Part shown: positions 32,464 to 43,930 of the stretch, piece after piece | Position numbering within the stretch: the stretch's first letter is position 1 | How the letters are laid out: every line of letters starts with the position of its first letter | NCBI GenBank assembly: GCA_030247855.1 | Contig: JAPDRN010000079.1 | Span: 105,838 to 169,837 of the forward strand | Source: Knufia peltigerae | Lineage: Eukaryota > Ascomycota > Eurotiomycetes > Chaetothyriales > Trichomeriaceae | Length of the DNA: 64,000 nucleotides | Direction of reading: 5' to 3' | Translations under genes and position numbers: made by a program | The notes under the pieces: model-generated | The model's input: only the letters and a program-made list of their open reading frames with translations | What the model was told of the DNA's origin: nothing | The model's database searches: none

Positions 32464-32470
32464 TCCCATT

Positions 32471-35400
32471 TCATCCTCCATGGGCCGACAGGATACTGTT
32501 GGTGACCAGCTCACTCTCGCTCTTGTGATCTTCCTCTTTACCTTCCAAGACATTTCCATGTCCACGCTCGTCCCTCTGTTTGGCTATCGTTTTCAGCACT
32601 TCCTCTGCCACCTTGATAGAGCTCTCAGGCATCCCGGCCAACTTGGCCACTTTCAGAGCATGACTCTGCCTGTTGACACCGCTCTTCAGTCTGTGCACGA
32701 ACGTGAAACTCCCGTCTTCATCCTCGAGAACGTCTGTGCAGTAACACCCAAGTCCATCCCAGGATTTTGTCATATCTGCCAACGCATGAAAATGCGTGGC
32801 AAATAACGTCCGACACCTATTCACAAAGTACAAGTGGTGCAGACTTGCATATCCGACCGCCGTGCCATCCTCAGGCGTCGTTCCTCTTCCTACCTCATCC
32901 ATTATGACGAATGATCGAGGAGTAGCGTGTTTCAAGATCGCCGCTGTCTCAAGCATCTCGATCATGAAAGTGCTTTGGTCGCGGAACAAGTCGTCCGCGG
33001 CTCCGATCCGGCTGAAGATCTGATCGACAAGCCCAATCTCCGCATACGTTGCCGGCACATAGGATCCGCATTGGGCAAGGATGATGAGCAGCGCATTTTG
33101 TCGCAAGAAAGTACTTTTGCCCCCCATATTGGGTCCGGTGATGAGCCAAATGCGCTCGTTCTGGTCAAGGACGAGATTGTTACTGATGAAAGAGCGACCT
33201 TGTTCTTCCAGGCCTAGCTTGACTGTTGGATGTCGGCCACCGACAATTTTGTGTGACGTGCTGTTGTTCAAGATAGGCCGCGTCCATGATTGTTCTTTGG
33301 CGAGTGTGGCAAAAGCGCTGGCAACGTCGAGTTCGTCCATGACTGCTGCGTTACGGCGTAATTTTATCAAGTTATGTATGACGCCTGCCCTCAAAGTCGC
33401 GAACATTCGTTTCTCCTCGTCGCGGATGTTGGCTATGGCCTGGTCGATACGACGGCCAAGTCGAGTCCAGTCGGTGAGATAGAATGAGCGAGTGCTCTTG
33501 GACGAGGAGACCATCCTAGCTTGTAGCGCTTCCAATTTATCTCTGTCGAAGCCGTTTGCGCTTCTGATGTGGCAGATGTAACCCAGCCCAGGGGTGGATT
33601 TGAGTATCAGCGTACGAGCAGAGAGTTCGGAACGTAGTCTTTCGGCAAGAGCAGCTTTTTCGGCTTCAAGTCCGTCCAGATCCTGGTGCAGACGGAATAG
33701 AATGTCACTGGCATTGCGACGCATGATCCATGGCTCTTCCAGGGTTATGTCATCTTTGTTGTCCTCGACTTTGGCCTTCGAACGAATGGCTTTTGGCATG
33801 GATTCAAGCTCTTCTGGGGCGTTTTGAAGAACAACGTCATGCGCCATGGCGGCGACGCTGGCTGCTTCATCTTCCTCTAGACGGTGCCTTTGTTGTAGCC
33901 CAACTTCATCAATGGCGGAGGATATCGAAGCTTGAAGCTCGACAGGGCCTTCCAGGTCAAACCGTTTGAGTAGTCTCTGCATGAACTGCGTGGGTGTGGC
34001 TGGCTGCTCCGAATCAATACTTGGAAAGGCGTACTGTAGGAGATCGCGTGTAGATACTGTCTCGGCGATGGCGCTCGCCAGCGATAACATGTCATCAGCA
34101 TCGCCCTTGTTAAGCGCGAACTTTTGAACAATGCGTTGAACATCAAAAGTCCTTCGCAATCTGAAAATCAAGGATTCTGTCAATTCCTCCGATTCGAAGA
34201 AAGCAGACACCAAATCCAGACGATCGTTGATCTCTGAAAGAGAAGCAGATGGGGACGTCAGTCGATCTCGTAGCAAACGCGAGCCACTCTTCGTGACAGT
34301 CCTCTTCACAGCATGGAACAAGCTCCCTCTCCCAAGACCGTCTCTGGACGTCTCAAGAATCTCCAGCCCACGCAAACTACTCCGATCAATGCCCATGATC
34401 TCGTAGAGCTCAATGTGCCGAGGAGGCTGGAGCCTCAGCTGCAAACCCTGAAGCCGTAGTTGAACATAGTCGAGCAAAACATGGCCGGCCTGTTTCTCAA
34501 CCTCTTGAAAGATGTTGTCCGCACCCTGCCGCATCTCAGTTACCAACATGGAGTTCCAGTCATGCATAGATGTAAAGTCAGTCATTGATTGATGGAGAGT
34601 AAGCAGTCTATGGTCGTGACCAACGATTATTTGAACTTCGTCCTGTATACCTTGAGGCACATTAGACGGGAGTATGATCTCGTGAGGTGAGATCCGAGTC
34701 AATGCAGAAGGCAGTGCACTTCGGAGCACAGTCTGGGTATTAAAGTCACCAGTGGACAGATCCAGCCAAGCGAGCCCGATTTTTTGTTCGTAACTATCGT
34801 CTCCCGAGGACGAGACGGGCTCAGGATGAATCGATAGCAGATAATTGTTCTCGTATGGGTCAAGGAACTTCTCATCGATCAATGTACCTGGTGTAACCAC
34901 TCGCGTGACGTGACGATCATGCTTCAAGCCCCCTGATCTCACCTTGCCGGACACATTGATGAGAAACTCCTCGCATACGGCAACATATTTGTGCAGATCT
35001 TGAACCAGTGTCTTCAAGAATCGATCCAGCTGAAAGAACGGGAACCCTGCCATAGCCACAGGGCCGAGTTTTGTCTGCTTGTAGGCCACTTTGAGACCCA
35101 GCAATGGCCCAAATTCTTCTGCCTGTTCAAAATACATTTCATAGAAGTTCCCAACTCTTGTAAGTAAAACGCAATTGTCGAATCTGGCCATGTTGTTCTT
35201 GACTCCCTGGAGTAGGGTTGGATATTGCGGTTCATCGTCGCTGGGTAGTTCAGGAAGGGATTCGCCTTGTATGGGGCCTTGTTGCAGTTCCTTGACCTTC
35301 CTCCGTGTAGTTGTCTTCGCACCTCGTCGTTGCCGCTCTCGGACACACCATGATGCGGGCCACAGGTTCGGAGGCCTCAAACATGGGCGATGAAGACCAT

Positions 35401-35476
35401 GAAGAGCATAGAAGCGAAAAACACTCTCAAATGGACGGGAATCCCAACTTTTGAATGCTCGCAGTCCTGACCGCAT
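32471..35476 (-). CDS. msh1: Mitochondrial MutS homologue Msh1
   Basis: MutS family ATPase that maintains mitochondrial DNA; single exon of 1001 codons from ATG 35476. The N-terminal 50 residues are Arg-rich and lack acidic residues after position 20, a likely import presequence. Domain I starts at MARFDNCVLLTRVGNFYEMYFEQA, with the Phe-Tyr-Glu mismatch-reading motif (GNFYEMY). The core and clamp domains follow, then the ATPase: GPNMGGKSTFLRQNA (Walker A, about residue 784), MDEVGRGTTPEDG (Walker B and signature) and FATHFHALA. The C-terminal extension is short, as in yeast Msh1, and lacks the MutL-contact features of nuclear MSH proteins. It overlaps 3'-UTR space with BNA1. Confidence 0.96.
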   Translation of the reverse strand: MRSGLRAFKSWDSRPFESVFRFYALHGLHRPCLRPPNLWPASWCVRERQRRGAKTTTRRKVKELQQGPIQGESLPELPSDDEPQYPTLLQGVKNNMARFDNCVLLTRVGNFYEMYFEQAEEFGPLLGLKVAYKQTKLGPVAMAGFPFFQLDRFLKTLVQDLHKYVAVCEEFLINVSGKVRSGGLKHDRHVTRVVTPGTLIDEKFLDPYENNYLLSIHPEPVSSSGDDSYEQKIGLAWLDLSTGDFNTQTVLRSALPSALTRISPHEIILPSNVPQGIQDEVQIIVGHDHRLLTLHQSMTDFTSMHDWNSMLVTEMRQGADNIFQEVEKQAGHVLLDYVQLRLQGLQLRLQPPRHIELYEIMGIDRSSLRGLEILETSRDGLGRGSLFHAVKRTVTKSGSRLLRDRLTSPSASLSEINDRLDLVSAFFESEELTESLIFRLRRTFDVQRIVQKFALNKGDADDMLSLASAIAETVSTRDLLQYAFPSIDSEQPATPTQFMQRLLKRFDLEGPVELQASISSAIDEVGLQQRHRLEEDEAASVAAMAHDVVLQNAPEELESMPKAIRSKAKVEDNKDDITLEEPWIMRRNASDILFRLHQDLDGLEAEKAALAERLRSELSARTLILKSTPGLGYICHIRSANGFDRDKLEALQARMVSSSKSTRSFYLTDWTRLGRRIDQAIANIRDEEKRMFATLRAGVIHNLIKLRRNAAVMDELDVASAFATLAKEQSWTRPILNNSTSHKIVGGRHPTVKLGLEEQGRSFISNNLVLDQNERIWLITGPNMGGKSTFLRQNALLIILAQCGSYVPATYAEIGLVDQIFSRIGAADDLFRDQSTFMIEMLETAAILKHATPRSFVIMDEVGRGTTPEDGTAVGYASLHHLYFVNRCRTLFATHFHALADMTKSWDGLGCYCTDVLEDEDGSFTFVHRLKSGVNRQSHALKVAKLAGMPESSIKVAEEVLKTIAKQRDERGHGNVLEGKEEDHKSESELVTNSILSAHGG

Positions 35477-35910
35477 CACAAGTTTGGAATTATGTTGATG
35501 GACAGACGCGTTGCGGAGTCTTCAACGCGTAAAGTGCCAACGCCGAAATCCGCGCGCGGTATTTAGATTCCTTGACCTCAGCCTGACTCTCAGCTTTAGA
35601 TATGGCCCTGAGTTCGTCTTCCGACAACGTTGTACACATTGTCCGGCTGTGATTTTGAGAAGGATGGCAGGAGTTCATCAGGACAGTTTCATCATGGGCT
35701 ATAACGCTCTTTATCGTTCTCTCAAAGGAGACCTTCGGCTGATGACAGCCCAGTTTTGAAGAGTGAGACGAGGAGACTTTTTCAACAGTACCAGAATTAG
35801 GCATTAGACCTATCTGCATTATAAAAGCTGATATCTAAAAACGCCACAAATTCCCACACATCGTAGCCTCCTTCCCCGTCTTGATCGTCCCGGCCAGAGG
35901 TGGAAGGAAA
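35477..35910. other. Intergenic: MSH1 promoter
   Basis: Spacer upstream of MSH1 and downstream of the rhodopsin-like gene. ORFs here (35490, 35511) have no recognisable features. Confidence 0.45.
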
Positions 35911-37256
35911 TCATCGATCCGCGATAAAGGTGTGCGCGTTGGCAGCTCGCTGAATCCCTGCAGCCTCCACCACATCAATATAGTGCGGGATTGCAGGAGC
36001 ACCCCGACGACCGGTTAGTTCGTCGTTACCATGACCCGGAGGTTGGTCGTCTTCAAATTCTCTCATCGTACCACCGGCATCACACAGAGTGATCTCATCC
36101 CGTACAGGTTGCTTGGTAAACCAGAACGGTGGGACTTGCTGGTGCACATGATGCTCGATGACGTGATGACCGGGTCGGAGTGTCGTTGCTCCAGAGGATG
36201 TTCGGCTCGAATGCGGCGTCGTTCGTATGGATCCGCTGATTCTTCTCAGCGGACCGGATAATCGGCGTCTGAAGAAAACCTTCAGTGCGGGCAAGGATGC
36301 GATGATAATGGCCAGATGTGCTTCGATATCGGTGAGGGCCTGGGTGGGAACAAGTCAGTCAACTGTACCACACATGTCAACAACCAAGGGAGTTCTTACC
36401 AGGAGCGGCCAGCCCAGCCAGGACACATCATGGGTGTGAGGTCCAATCTTGTAATTTGTCGTAACGGGAATGAAGACTATGAGCCGAGCTATTCCAGTCC
36501 CCGCCGTCAAGAGGCCAGCTGAAAACAGGGCATAGATGCTGAAGCGCCGTTTCCGCGTCATGTGCAAGGTGCGAGCAAGCATCATTGGCAGAACTGAAGA
36601 ATAGATGTCGGACGTGACCGAAGCTGCCGCACTGAATATGAATGGGATGTGTTCGTTACCGCAAGTGTATTTATTGGTATATAGTGGATTGTAGGATTCC
36701 CAATAGGACTTTAGGGGCCGGCAAATGACAAACAGCTCGATCAGCAAGCCAAGAGTATAAAGTACCGTGAACGCAATGGCGGACCAAGCCAGATACAAAA
36801 ACCAGAACCCCGGGAGGCCGGAGGTGATTCTCCTGTAGAAGAGAAGGATCGAAATCTTTGTACAGGCGTTGCCGAGAAGGAAGAAAAACTCGATGAGCCA
36901 GGCAGCGAGTCTAAGATCGGGCAGTTTGTCGGGTCTGATGTCCCATATGTGCTTGTTCCAACCCCAGGTTGTCATGGCTTTGATCTCAGCAAAAGTCATC
37001 CCGAGTGATAAAAACTTGCAAGCATTAGTCTGCAATCAAAAAGGAATGGGGGATGAGATCCATGTACCCAGCCTGCCACAAGGAAAGCGTCATCTAGACC
37101 GAAACATTTTGTCAAAAACCACCGGGAATACACTCGAAGAAGGACCACGATAGTCGACATAATCATAGTGACAATGAACAATGAGGGCGAACCTCTGGTA
37201 GGCGGGTTGATATAATTCGACGGCGGCCATTCTGTTGGTCTTGTCGGAAAAGGCAT
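35911..37256 (-). CDS. Fungal rhodopsin-like 7-TM integral membrane protein
   Basis: Exons 37256-37068, 37029-36400 and 36339-35911 join in frame to 415 codons. Hydropathy suggests seven TM helices, from SLFIVTMIMSTIVVLLRVYSR to ALTDIEAHLAIIIASLPALKVFF, then a cytosolic tail of about 115 polar residues. Family motifs: LRVYSRWFLTKCFGLDDAFLVAGW (with Asp-Asp), ACTKISILLFYRRI, CRPLKSYW and SDIYSSVLPM. This is the large Pezizomycotina rhodopsin-domain family often annotated as integral membrane protein; it is not a retinal opsin, as no helix-G Lys motif is seen. Function is generally unknown; some members lie in secondary-metabolite clusters. Confidence 0.87.
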
Positions 37257-39260
37257 ATTTTGTTCAACTACCTTTTTGTTGCAAATGGTAACCAGATCGA
37301 AATAAGGTGGAAATCGAGAACCATATGTGAGCTCAACAGAGCAGCTTCGATTGATTAGGATCCCCCAGTGCTCTTATGCTGCTGCTGAGGAGGAAATTCC
37401 AGCAAGTGACTTCTGAGTAACAGAGTGTTTACAAAAGGGTGAACAAGCAATCATGACGGTATAACCTAACTTGAAAGTGAGCGTCACCAAGCCAGGCGAG
37501 GCTTCACGGGAGCCGTGGAAAGGTGAGAAGTGAAGTGATTTGAGCAGTCGATCTGGTTTCCCATGCGTGGCTCTTGAGATCCACAAAGTAGTGACAAAGT
37601 CATTGCTTCGCCTCGATTGACCACTTGGTCTGCACCGATCCGAAGCACTCGGTGACATCCGCAAACCCCATCGTGGTACAGGACCCTTGCTGTCAACCCA
37701 AATACTATAAGTAATGCCGCTGTTCCGCTGCTGTCAACCAACCCCAAAAATACTTTCATCGCCCCTTAAGAACCCGAAAGCCACGATATCACATGGCATT
37801 TTCCAATGACAAAGGGTGAGGCGACTTACTCGAACTTGATGGACCTCGCGTCGTCCATGTCGTTGCTGGCCTTCTTTTTGAGCTGTAAATTTAGGGTTTG
37901 GTGAACGTAGATGCTCTTATACAACGCTCCGGATACTTGCTTTGGCATATGGAAGGTGGAGAGTATAGAACGATCTGGTCGTGCGCAATCTCGTGACGGT
38001 CAACGAGGTCGCGTGAAGAGGGACCGCGAGAGGGTTTTACTGAAGTGCTTTTTTCATGGTCGATTAGCCTATGGGGAGACAAAAGTTTGACCGATGTCAC
38101 ATATGCCAGATATAGCTTCGTCGATCTGAACCGGGGCCTTTGGGTGTGAGCGAGAAGTCCACATCGGGTCCCGATATGGTTTGCGCAAGGCGTGGTTCTC
38201 GGAAAGCATCCAAGTTCGTTGCCCTCGGAAATATGCCTAGTGTGCTGTGAAGGGAGGAGAAGCTTCATGAGATGAGAAAGTAATGTAGTTGGGGAATCCA
38301 GACATCGACGATATATGTGAATTTATCAAATACATGATACGTCTCTCGAATTTTTAGCCAGGCAGGAGCGGTTGGAAATGATCCTCACGATAAGAGTCCA
38401 GACGTATGTCGAAATACGGCACGATATGCTGAGATATATGTCCCAAATGAGCACTTCTTCAAAAATATCAGACACGTCAAGCATATCGCTTGACATCCAA
38501 ATATAATGCGAGCATCATTTATTAAATCGCGATCAGAACATGCAAATGAAAGAAATCAGCCATCCACGCTGCTTACGCTCCGCCAGACGAGTTACGGTAA
38601 AGTATGTCGACTACGACAGTTGATTTACTTCGTACCGTCGCTTCAACTGGAAACTTCAAACTTCATGCTATGAGGGTGGCCTTATTTCTGTTTCATTGGA
38701 CAGTAATGGACGGTCCTTTTGAACCGCCTGCCTGGCTTTGACCGTCTCTGAATATCCGATGCAGAGCCCCGAACCACCCAAACCTCAATTATAAGCGCTG
38801 AAATCAGGGCTGAGCCGAACTTGCATGTTGGCCCCCTCAACATCCGTGGCATCAACTGGCCTCGCTTGTCCGATTCCTTAGGCATGATGTGCAACATTAG
38901 CGCACGAGCTCGTATTCCAGCCTAATAAAATAGTTATTTGGCCAATCTTCTTCGAGAAGAGGTAAAAAGGGATGAGGCTTGCCCGTTGACAAGGATGAAT
39001 ACGACCTCTTACCAGCCTGTCCCGAAACATGACTTGTCTCAGGAGAACGATCGTCGGCGCCGCCACCTCGTGTAAACATCCATGGGCTATTATAGACGAT
39101 GTAGCCGCAGAACATATACAGGCCTATCGATAAGTTTCCTGTGAAACTGAAGTGCCCTGTCGCGGCATCTGCGGCGGAACGCCCTCTGCTATATATCTTT
39201 GAAGGCCATCCATATGCTAGACCAACTCTTCACATCTATTGTGGTGACCACGGCGGAAGC
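37257..39260. other. Intergenic: about 2 kb divergent region
   Basis: Between the rhodopsin-like gene (-) and the membrane glycoprotein gene (+). AT-rich patches and only short ORFs; nothing recognisable as gene, RNA or transposon. Confidence 0.45.
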
Positions 39261-41214
39261 ATGGCTCCTCACAAGTACTACGGAGTTCGTGACCATGAAG
39301 GCGGATCTTGGACAAGCCTATCGACGGGCAAACCGCTCGTGTACACTCAAGAACAGTTCATCGCGCCAAAGAAGAGATGCCTTATGCAGTGGAGAGCACC
39401 AACAATCATGATTGTCTCGTTCATCATCGGGGTTCTTGGTGCCATCTTTCATCATATTCTATACTTCATTTTCAACAAGCGAATTATCAGCTTCGAGCAT
39501 GAACAACAGATCATCTCAACATCCGGACTGGCTCTGGCCTTCATCGTCAAAGTATCCTTAGCAGTCACTTCAGCCACATCGTTCACGCAATGCTTGTGGC
39601 GCTCACTCAGGTCCAGTTCTATGAAGATTCGTGCGGTAGATTCGATGTTCGACATTCTCACGAATCCTTTGGAATTCTTGTATGTGGAGTTCTGGGTGCG
39701 GCACCCATTACTGACCTTCACGGCTGCTACGACATGGTGAGCCCGACTCATCGACGGTGGTCTTGTTCGTTGTCTTTATTACTCACTGTCATTCCAGGCT
39801 CATTCCGCTATCTGCCATCTTCACGCCTTCTACGTTAACAGTGCGGCCTCTGATGCACGAGACTACAGATGCTATACAGGTCCCCCAGCGCCAGAACAAT
39901 GACTCTCAACTCACTATGTTGACCACTGCTGATGGTTCGTCTTGGATATATTTTGGGACGTCAACGACATTTCTCAAAGTAGCAAACCTGAATATCCAGC
40001 AGGGCGATGTACTCCCAGTCTCTTTGGATCTGGGATCGCAGAACCTCTCCTACAGTCTCAGCTTCCACGGCCCTGCTCTTCAATGTGCTGAGCCGGACAG
40101 TGCTACCACCGCTATCATTCGCGATGGACTGTATGACTATATGAATCAGACGGGAAACATGATTTACTGGGCTGGATTTGTGCCCCAAAGCGATTTTGGA
40201 CCAGACACAATCAACGCCACATTCTTCGAGGCCCTCATCGACGGCAAGGGACAGTATAATTTTTCGACACCCAACCTTGGCTTGGAAGCACCCAGCAATG
40301 GGCCTGCAAAGGTTTTTCAAATGATGTACTCCTCGGACAATATGACCGCCATACCGGCCGGCGATTGGCTCTACAACGTGGCTGAATGTACCTTGCACAA
40401 TGCGTCCTATGTCGCAGATTTTAAACTCAATAGCAACGGGCAACAGGCCATCACGGCGACTCAGGAGATCCTCGATGGCATCGAGGCAGTGCAGTATCTT
40501 CCTACCAAGTACACCGTTGATGAAGCAGCTGAACGATTCAATGCGCAGGCTTTCATGCAAGCATTTGGCTATTACGCAAGTGGGACCACAACAATCAAGA
40601 TCAACGGCAACAATTTTACCCCGGGGAGTGCTGTTCAAGTCAATCCAGTTCTGGGTGCTGCCATCTCAGGTACCATGTATTCCGACCCTGCTTTCATCAC
40701 AACCTGGGACCAATTTACGGACGCACTAGAGAGTCTATTCCAAAATTTCACGCTGAGCTACAGGTATAGCGACATGCAATTGTGAGTATTTCTGCAATTT
40801 GTCCCCTCTTCACTTCACAATTTGCTAACGTTTGCTTCAAGTGGGTATCTCGAGCAGAACTACAGCTCTCATGTAGCCACTCAAGCAATACTCAGACAGT
40901 CGCTGAACACATTCAGCTATGCACCTCGAGCTCTCTTCATATCATATGGCATCGCGATCGGTCTATCTGCAACCTGCCTCGGAGTTGGCATGAATGCGAT
41001 ATTTGTCAACGGGCTCTCCTACACCAACAGCTTCTCTACAATCCTGCGCGTGACTAGGGACAAGGCGTTCGACGCTCTAGTCGATAGCGATGAGGCCGCT
41101 GGTGGTGGAGACCCCCGACCAAAGCACCTCGCGAATGTTACAGTCGCTTATTCTAACCCAATTGATGCCCGGGCTAGAGGCGAGGGAATGGCGGGAATGC
41201 GTGTTCTAAGATGA
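39261..41214 (+). CDS. Large fungal membrane glycoprotein of unknown function
   Basis: Three exons, 39261-39736, 39798-40781 and 40842-41214, in frame, 610 codons; the last intron keeps a GCTAAC branch site. ATG 39261 (MAPHKYYGVRDHEGG) was preferred over upstream in-frame codons because the downstream part alone matches a normal topology. TM helices: TIMIVSFIIGVLGAIFHHILY near residue 55, a second near LALAFIVKVSLAVTSATS, probably one at LLTFTAATTWLIPLSAI, and one near the C-terminus (LFISYGIAIGLSATCLGVGM). Between the third and last lies an ectodomain of about 330 residues with many N-glycosylation sequons (NLS, NQT, NAT, NMT, NAS, NFT). This architecture recurs in filamentous fungi as uncharacterised integral membrane proteins. 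Function not assigned. Confidence 0.8.
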
Positions 41215-41925
41215 TATTGGTTGACAACATCGATCCCCTATTGCATAATACATGGTGTTTTGCCTGGCAATATTTCATTGTGGGACGTCGAGGCTGGACA
41301 CTTCCCACAAGACAGTGAAATGAATATTGGGCTGCCGAATTTCCGCCTTTTTCCATGGGATTAGCGACACATGTCTAGTATGGTCAGCTGCTTTCAATCA
41401 ACATATCTATCCTTCGGTGGACAAGCCGTCCCACAAGATTGCCGATCATTTTGCCAATAACAGTCGTTGGGAGTGCTACCAAGGTTTCAGCCCCGGTAAA
41501 ATGCCTGGGGACGTTTTGTGGGGAAGCGTTCCTCGGCTGGGACATGAGTCTACAGAGCCTCTCCAGATACAAAGACCATTTACCGAGTGTTGACATCAAA
41601 AATGTGATCGTCAGTCCCACAAGAATTCAAAGCATTCTCTCAGTACGCTGGCATCTCGAACCAGTGGGGCTCTGACTGATTGTGGCATCATATAATTCAG
41701 TCGTTATCTGGAGATGCGGGCAGCAGCACTGGTGTATTGCGTTCAGCCCTGCAACATCTGCTTCAGTATTCATCTCTTGGTCAGTGGAATCACTGAAACT
41801 TAGGAGCAAGCCGTCAGGTCGAAACGGACGCCCTCCAAAACCTGAGTATAAGAGACTCGAAAGAGTCTTAAGCCGACAGGACCTAGGCCTTTCCAATAGT
41901 ATTCTTACCAAGCCACGCATCCGAT
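41215..41925. other. Intergenic: P450 promoter
   Basis: Space between two rightward genes. ORFs of fewer than 100 codons without motifs; probably the 3' UTR of the membrane gene and the promoter of the P450. Confidence 0.45.
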
Positions 41926-43485
41926 ATGTTGGTTAACCTCACCGTTCTCACATTCGCGGCAGTTGCATTCGCTCTGGCATGGCTGGCAACCAGACTGGCA
42001 AATCGGAAGAAACTCGGGCTTCCTCCTGGACCACCACGGCTGCCTGTGATTGGCAACCTCCACCAAGCACCACAGGAATATCCCTGGCGCACGTACCAAG
42101 AATGGGGGAGGCAGTACGGCCCAGTCTTCAGCCTACAATACGGCCTAAACACTATCATCATGCTGAGTAACCATGAAACGGCTCATGATCTCCTCGACAA
42201 ACGTAGCAACATCTACAGCTCGCGCCCTCGCAGTGTGATGGGCGGAGAATGCGTCAGCAAAGGTCTCCGAACACTTCTTATGCCGTATGGCCAACGCTGG
42301 CGCAACCACCAGCGCCTACAAGCTTCATACCTCAACGTCCGAGTTTCCCAGAGCTATCGCGTCCTTCAGGATCTCGAAAGCAAGCAACTCATCTTTGAAC
42401 TCCTCAACTCTGACGCAGACTTCTCGGACCGCTTCCACCGGTACTCGTCGAGTCTGATCTTTGCGCTGGCGTATGGTCGACGCCTGGTGCGAGGTGACGA
42501 GGCCGAGGTCATAGCCGTCGACAAGGTCATGGAGAACTTCCTCATCGCGGCACGAGTGGGGACTTGGATCGTCGATGCGCTCCCCGCGCTCAACTACCTC
42601 CCCAAGTTCCTCGCCCCGTGGAAGAGATTGGGCGATAGTCAACACGAGTTTGAGGCCAGGTTGCAAATGGACAACTTGGAGCAAGGCCAGCGAGCGAGGT
42701 CCTGGAATTGGTCGAAACTTGTCGCAGGCATGAAGGAAGGACGACTGATGTCGCCGAAGGAACTTGCGTACGATGTCGGAATCATATACGAGGCCGGTAG
42801 TGACACGACAACCATGGCCTTGGAGGTCTTTACGCTCGCGATGCTGTTATATCCTGAGGCGATGGAGAAAGGACAAGCCGAGGTGGATGCACTTTGCGGT
42901 GACGATCGCATGCCCTCTTTCGAGGACAAGGAGCGGCTACCGTACGTCGACGCCATCCTCAAGGAGGTTTTGCGCTGGCGGCCTGTGTCTGCCGGAGGTA
43001 TCCCGCATGCCGTCACCCAGGATGACGAATACATGGGCTACCGTATCCCGGCGGGTGCCACGGTGATTGGGAATCATTGGGCCATCCACCTCGACGAGGA
43101 CGTGTACGATGATCCCCTCGAGTTCAAGCCGGATCGATGGATCGAGAATCCCGATCTGCCCTTGGCGCCATTCGGGTTTGGAAGGAGGATCTGTACGGGA
43201 CAGCACATTGCGAAGAACAGTCTCTTCATCAACATCGCGAGGATGCTGTGGGCGTTTGACATCGGCCACAAGTACAGGGTGGTCAACGGCAGGAAGCAGA
43301 GAATCGAGGTCGACCCTTATGCGTTCACTCAGGGCTTCAATTCGAGACCGCAAAAGTTCGAGGCCAGCTTTCAAGTGAGGAGCTCCAAAAGGGCGGATGT
43401 GGTGAAGCAGGTTTGGCAAGAGACGGAAAAGAACACGGACATGGTCATGGAACAGATCCAAGCGGAGAGTCAGAAGAAGTCGTAA
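41926..43485 (+). CDS. Cytochrome P450, E-class group I type
   Basis: Intronless P450 of 519 codons. The N-terminal anchor (VLTFAAVAFALAWLATRLA) is followed by the proline hinge LPPGPPRLPVIGNL. The I-helix is YEAGSDTTTMALE, the ExxR motif is KEVLRW, the PERF-like motif is FKPDRW, and the heme loop is FGFGRRICTGQ with the axial Cys. The architecture resembles O-methylsterigmatocystin oxidoreductase-like P450s (CYP64-type annotation), which act on polyketides and other lipophilic substrates; this is a resemblance only. A short-chain reductase follows 450 bp downstream on the same strand and a membrane protein precedes it, so a small accessory oxidation/reduction group is possible. No PKS, NRPS or terpene synthase lies in the window. 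Confidence 0.93.
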   Translation: MLVNLTVLTFAAVAFALAWLATRLANRKKLGLPPGPPRLPVIGNLHQAPQEYPWRTYQEWGRQYGPVFSLQYGLNTIIMLSNHETAHDLLDKRSNIYSSRPRSVMGGECVSKGLRTLLMPYGQRWRNHQRLQASYLNVRVSQSYRVLQDLESKQLIFELLNSDADFSDRFHRYSSSLIFALAYGRRLVRGDEAEVIAVDKVMENFLIAARVGTWIVDALPALNYLPKFLAPWKRLGDSQHEFEARLQMDNLEQGQRARSWNWSKLVAGMKEGRLMSPKELAYDVGIIYEAGSDTTTMALEVFTLAMLLYPEAMEKGQAEVDALCGDDRMPSFEDKERLPYVDAILKEVLRWRPVSAGGIPHAVTQDDEYMGYRIPAGATVIGNHWAIHLDEDVYDDPLEFKPDRWIENPDLPLAPFGFGRRICTGQHIAKNSLFINIARMLWAFDIGHKYRVVNGRKQRIEVDPYAFTQGFNSRPQKFEASFQVRSSKRADVVKQVWQETEKNTDMVMEQIQAESQKKS

Positions 43486-43930
43486 AGTTTTCAATCGGAA
43501 TGCAGGATTACATTTTATGATATTGCACGACATAGTCGTGGGACGAGCACTTTAACGACAGATTGAATCATTCTACAGGGTGTCTACGGGTAACCCTTCA
43601 ATGAAGAGAGAGCGAAACTCACGGTCAGAGAATATATATATATGTCGATAACCGAAGATTGTCCGTTCGTTGCGGAGTTAATCGTACTCTACTGTCTCGT
43701 TGATATCATATCCTCCACAACCACCAATCTTCCTTAGTATCCAAGGTTGTCACTACTGAATTACGGCAAAAGCAAAATCCATCGGTCGGTGATCAATAAA
43801 TAAACCAAGAAAATATCACACCAAGCCTTCTGCTTCGTTTAAAAGAAGAGTTCTACCATTCAATATCGATTCGGCTTATTCCGCAAGGGTAAAACAAAAA
43901 TATAAAATTCCAACCTCGAGCACCTCGAAA
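43486..43930. other. Intergenic: P450 3' / reductase 5' region
   Basis: AT-rich spacer with a short ATATATAT run near 43632. No gene recognised. Confidence 0.4.

Noticed and set aside
32135..32806. 223-codon plus-strand frame spanning the BNA1 end and MSH1
   Set aside because: Out of frame with BNA1 and antisense to conserved MSH1 C-terminal codons.
37257..39260. Possible hidden gene or transposon relic in the 2 kb spacer
   Set aside because: No reading frame with motif content, no terminal repeats or transposase-like residues seen.
39141..39260. In-frame N-terminal extension of the membrane glycoprotein
   Set aside because: Starts at a weakly placed ATG, and the extension has no conserved look; ATG 39261 gives a normal start.
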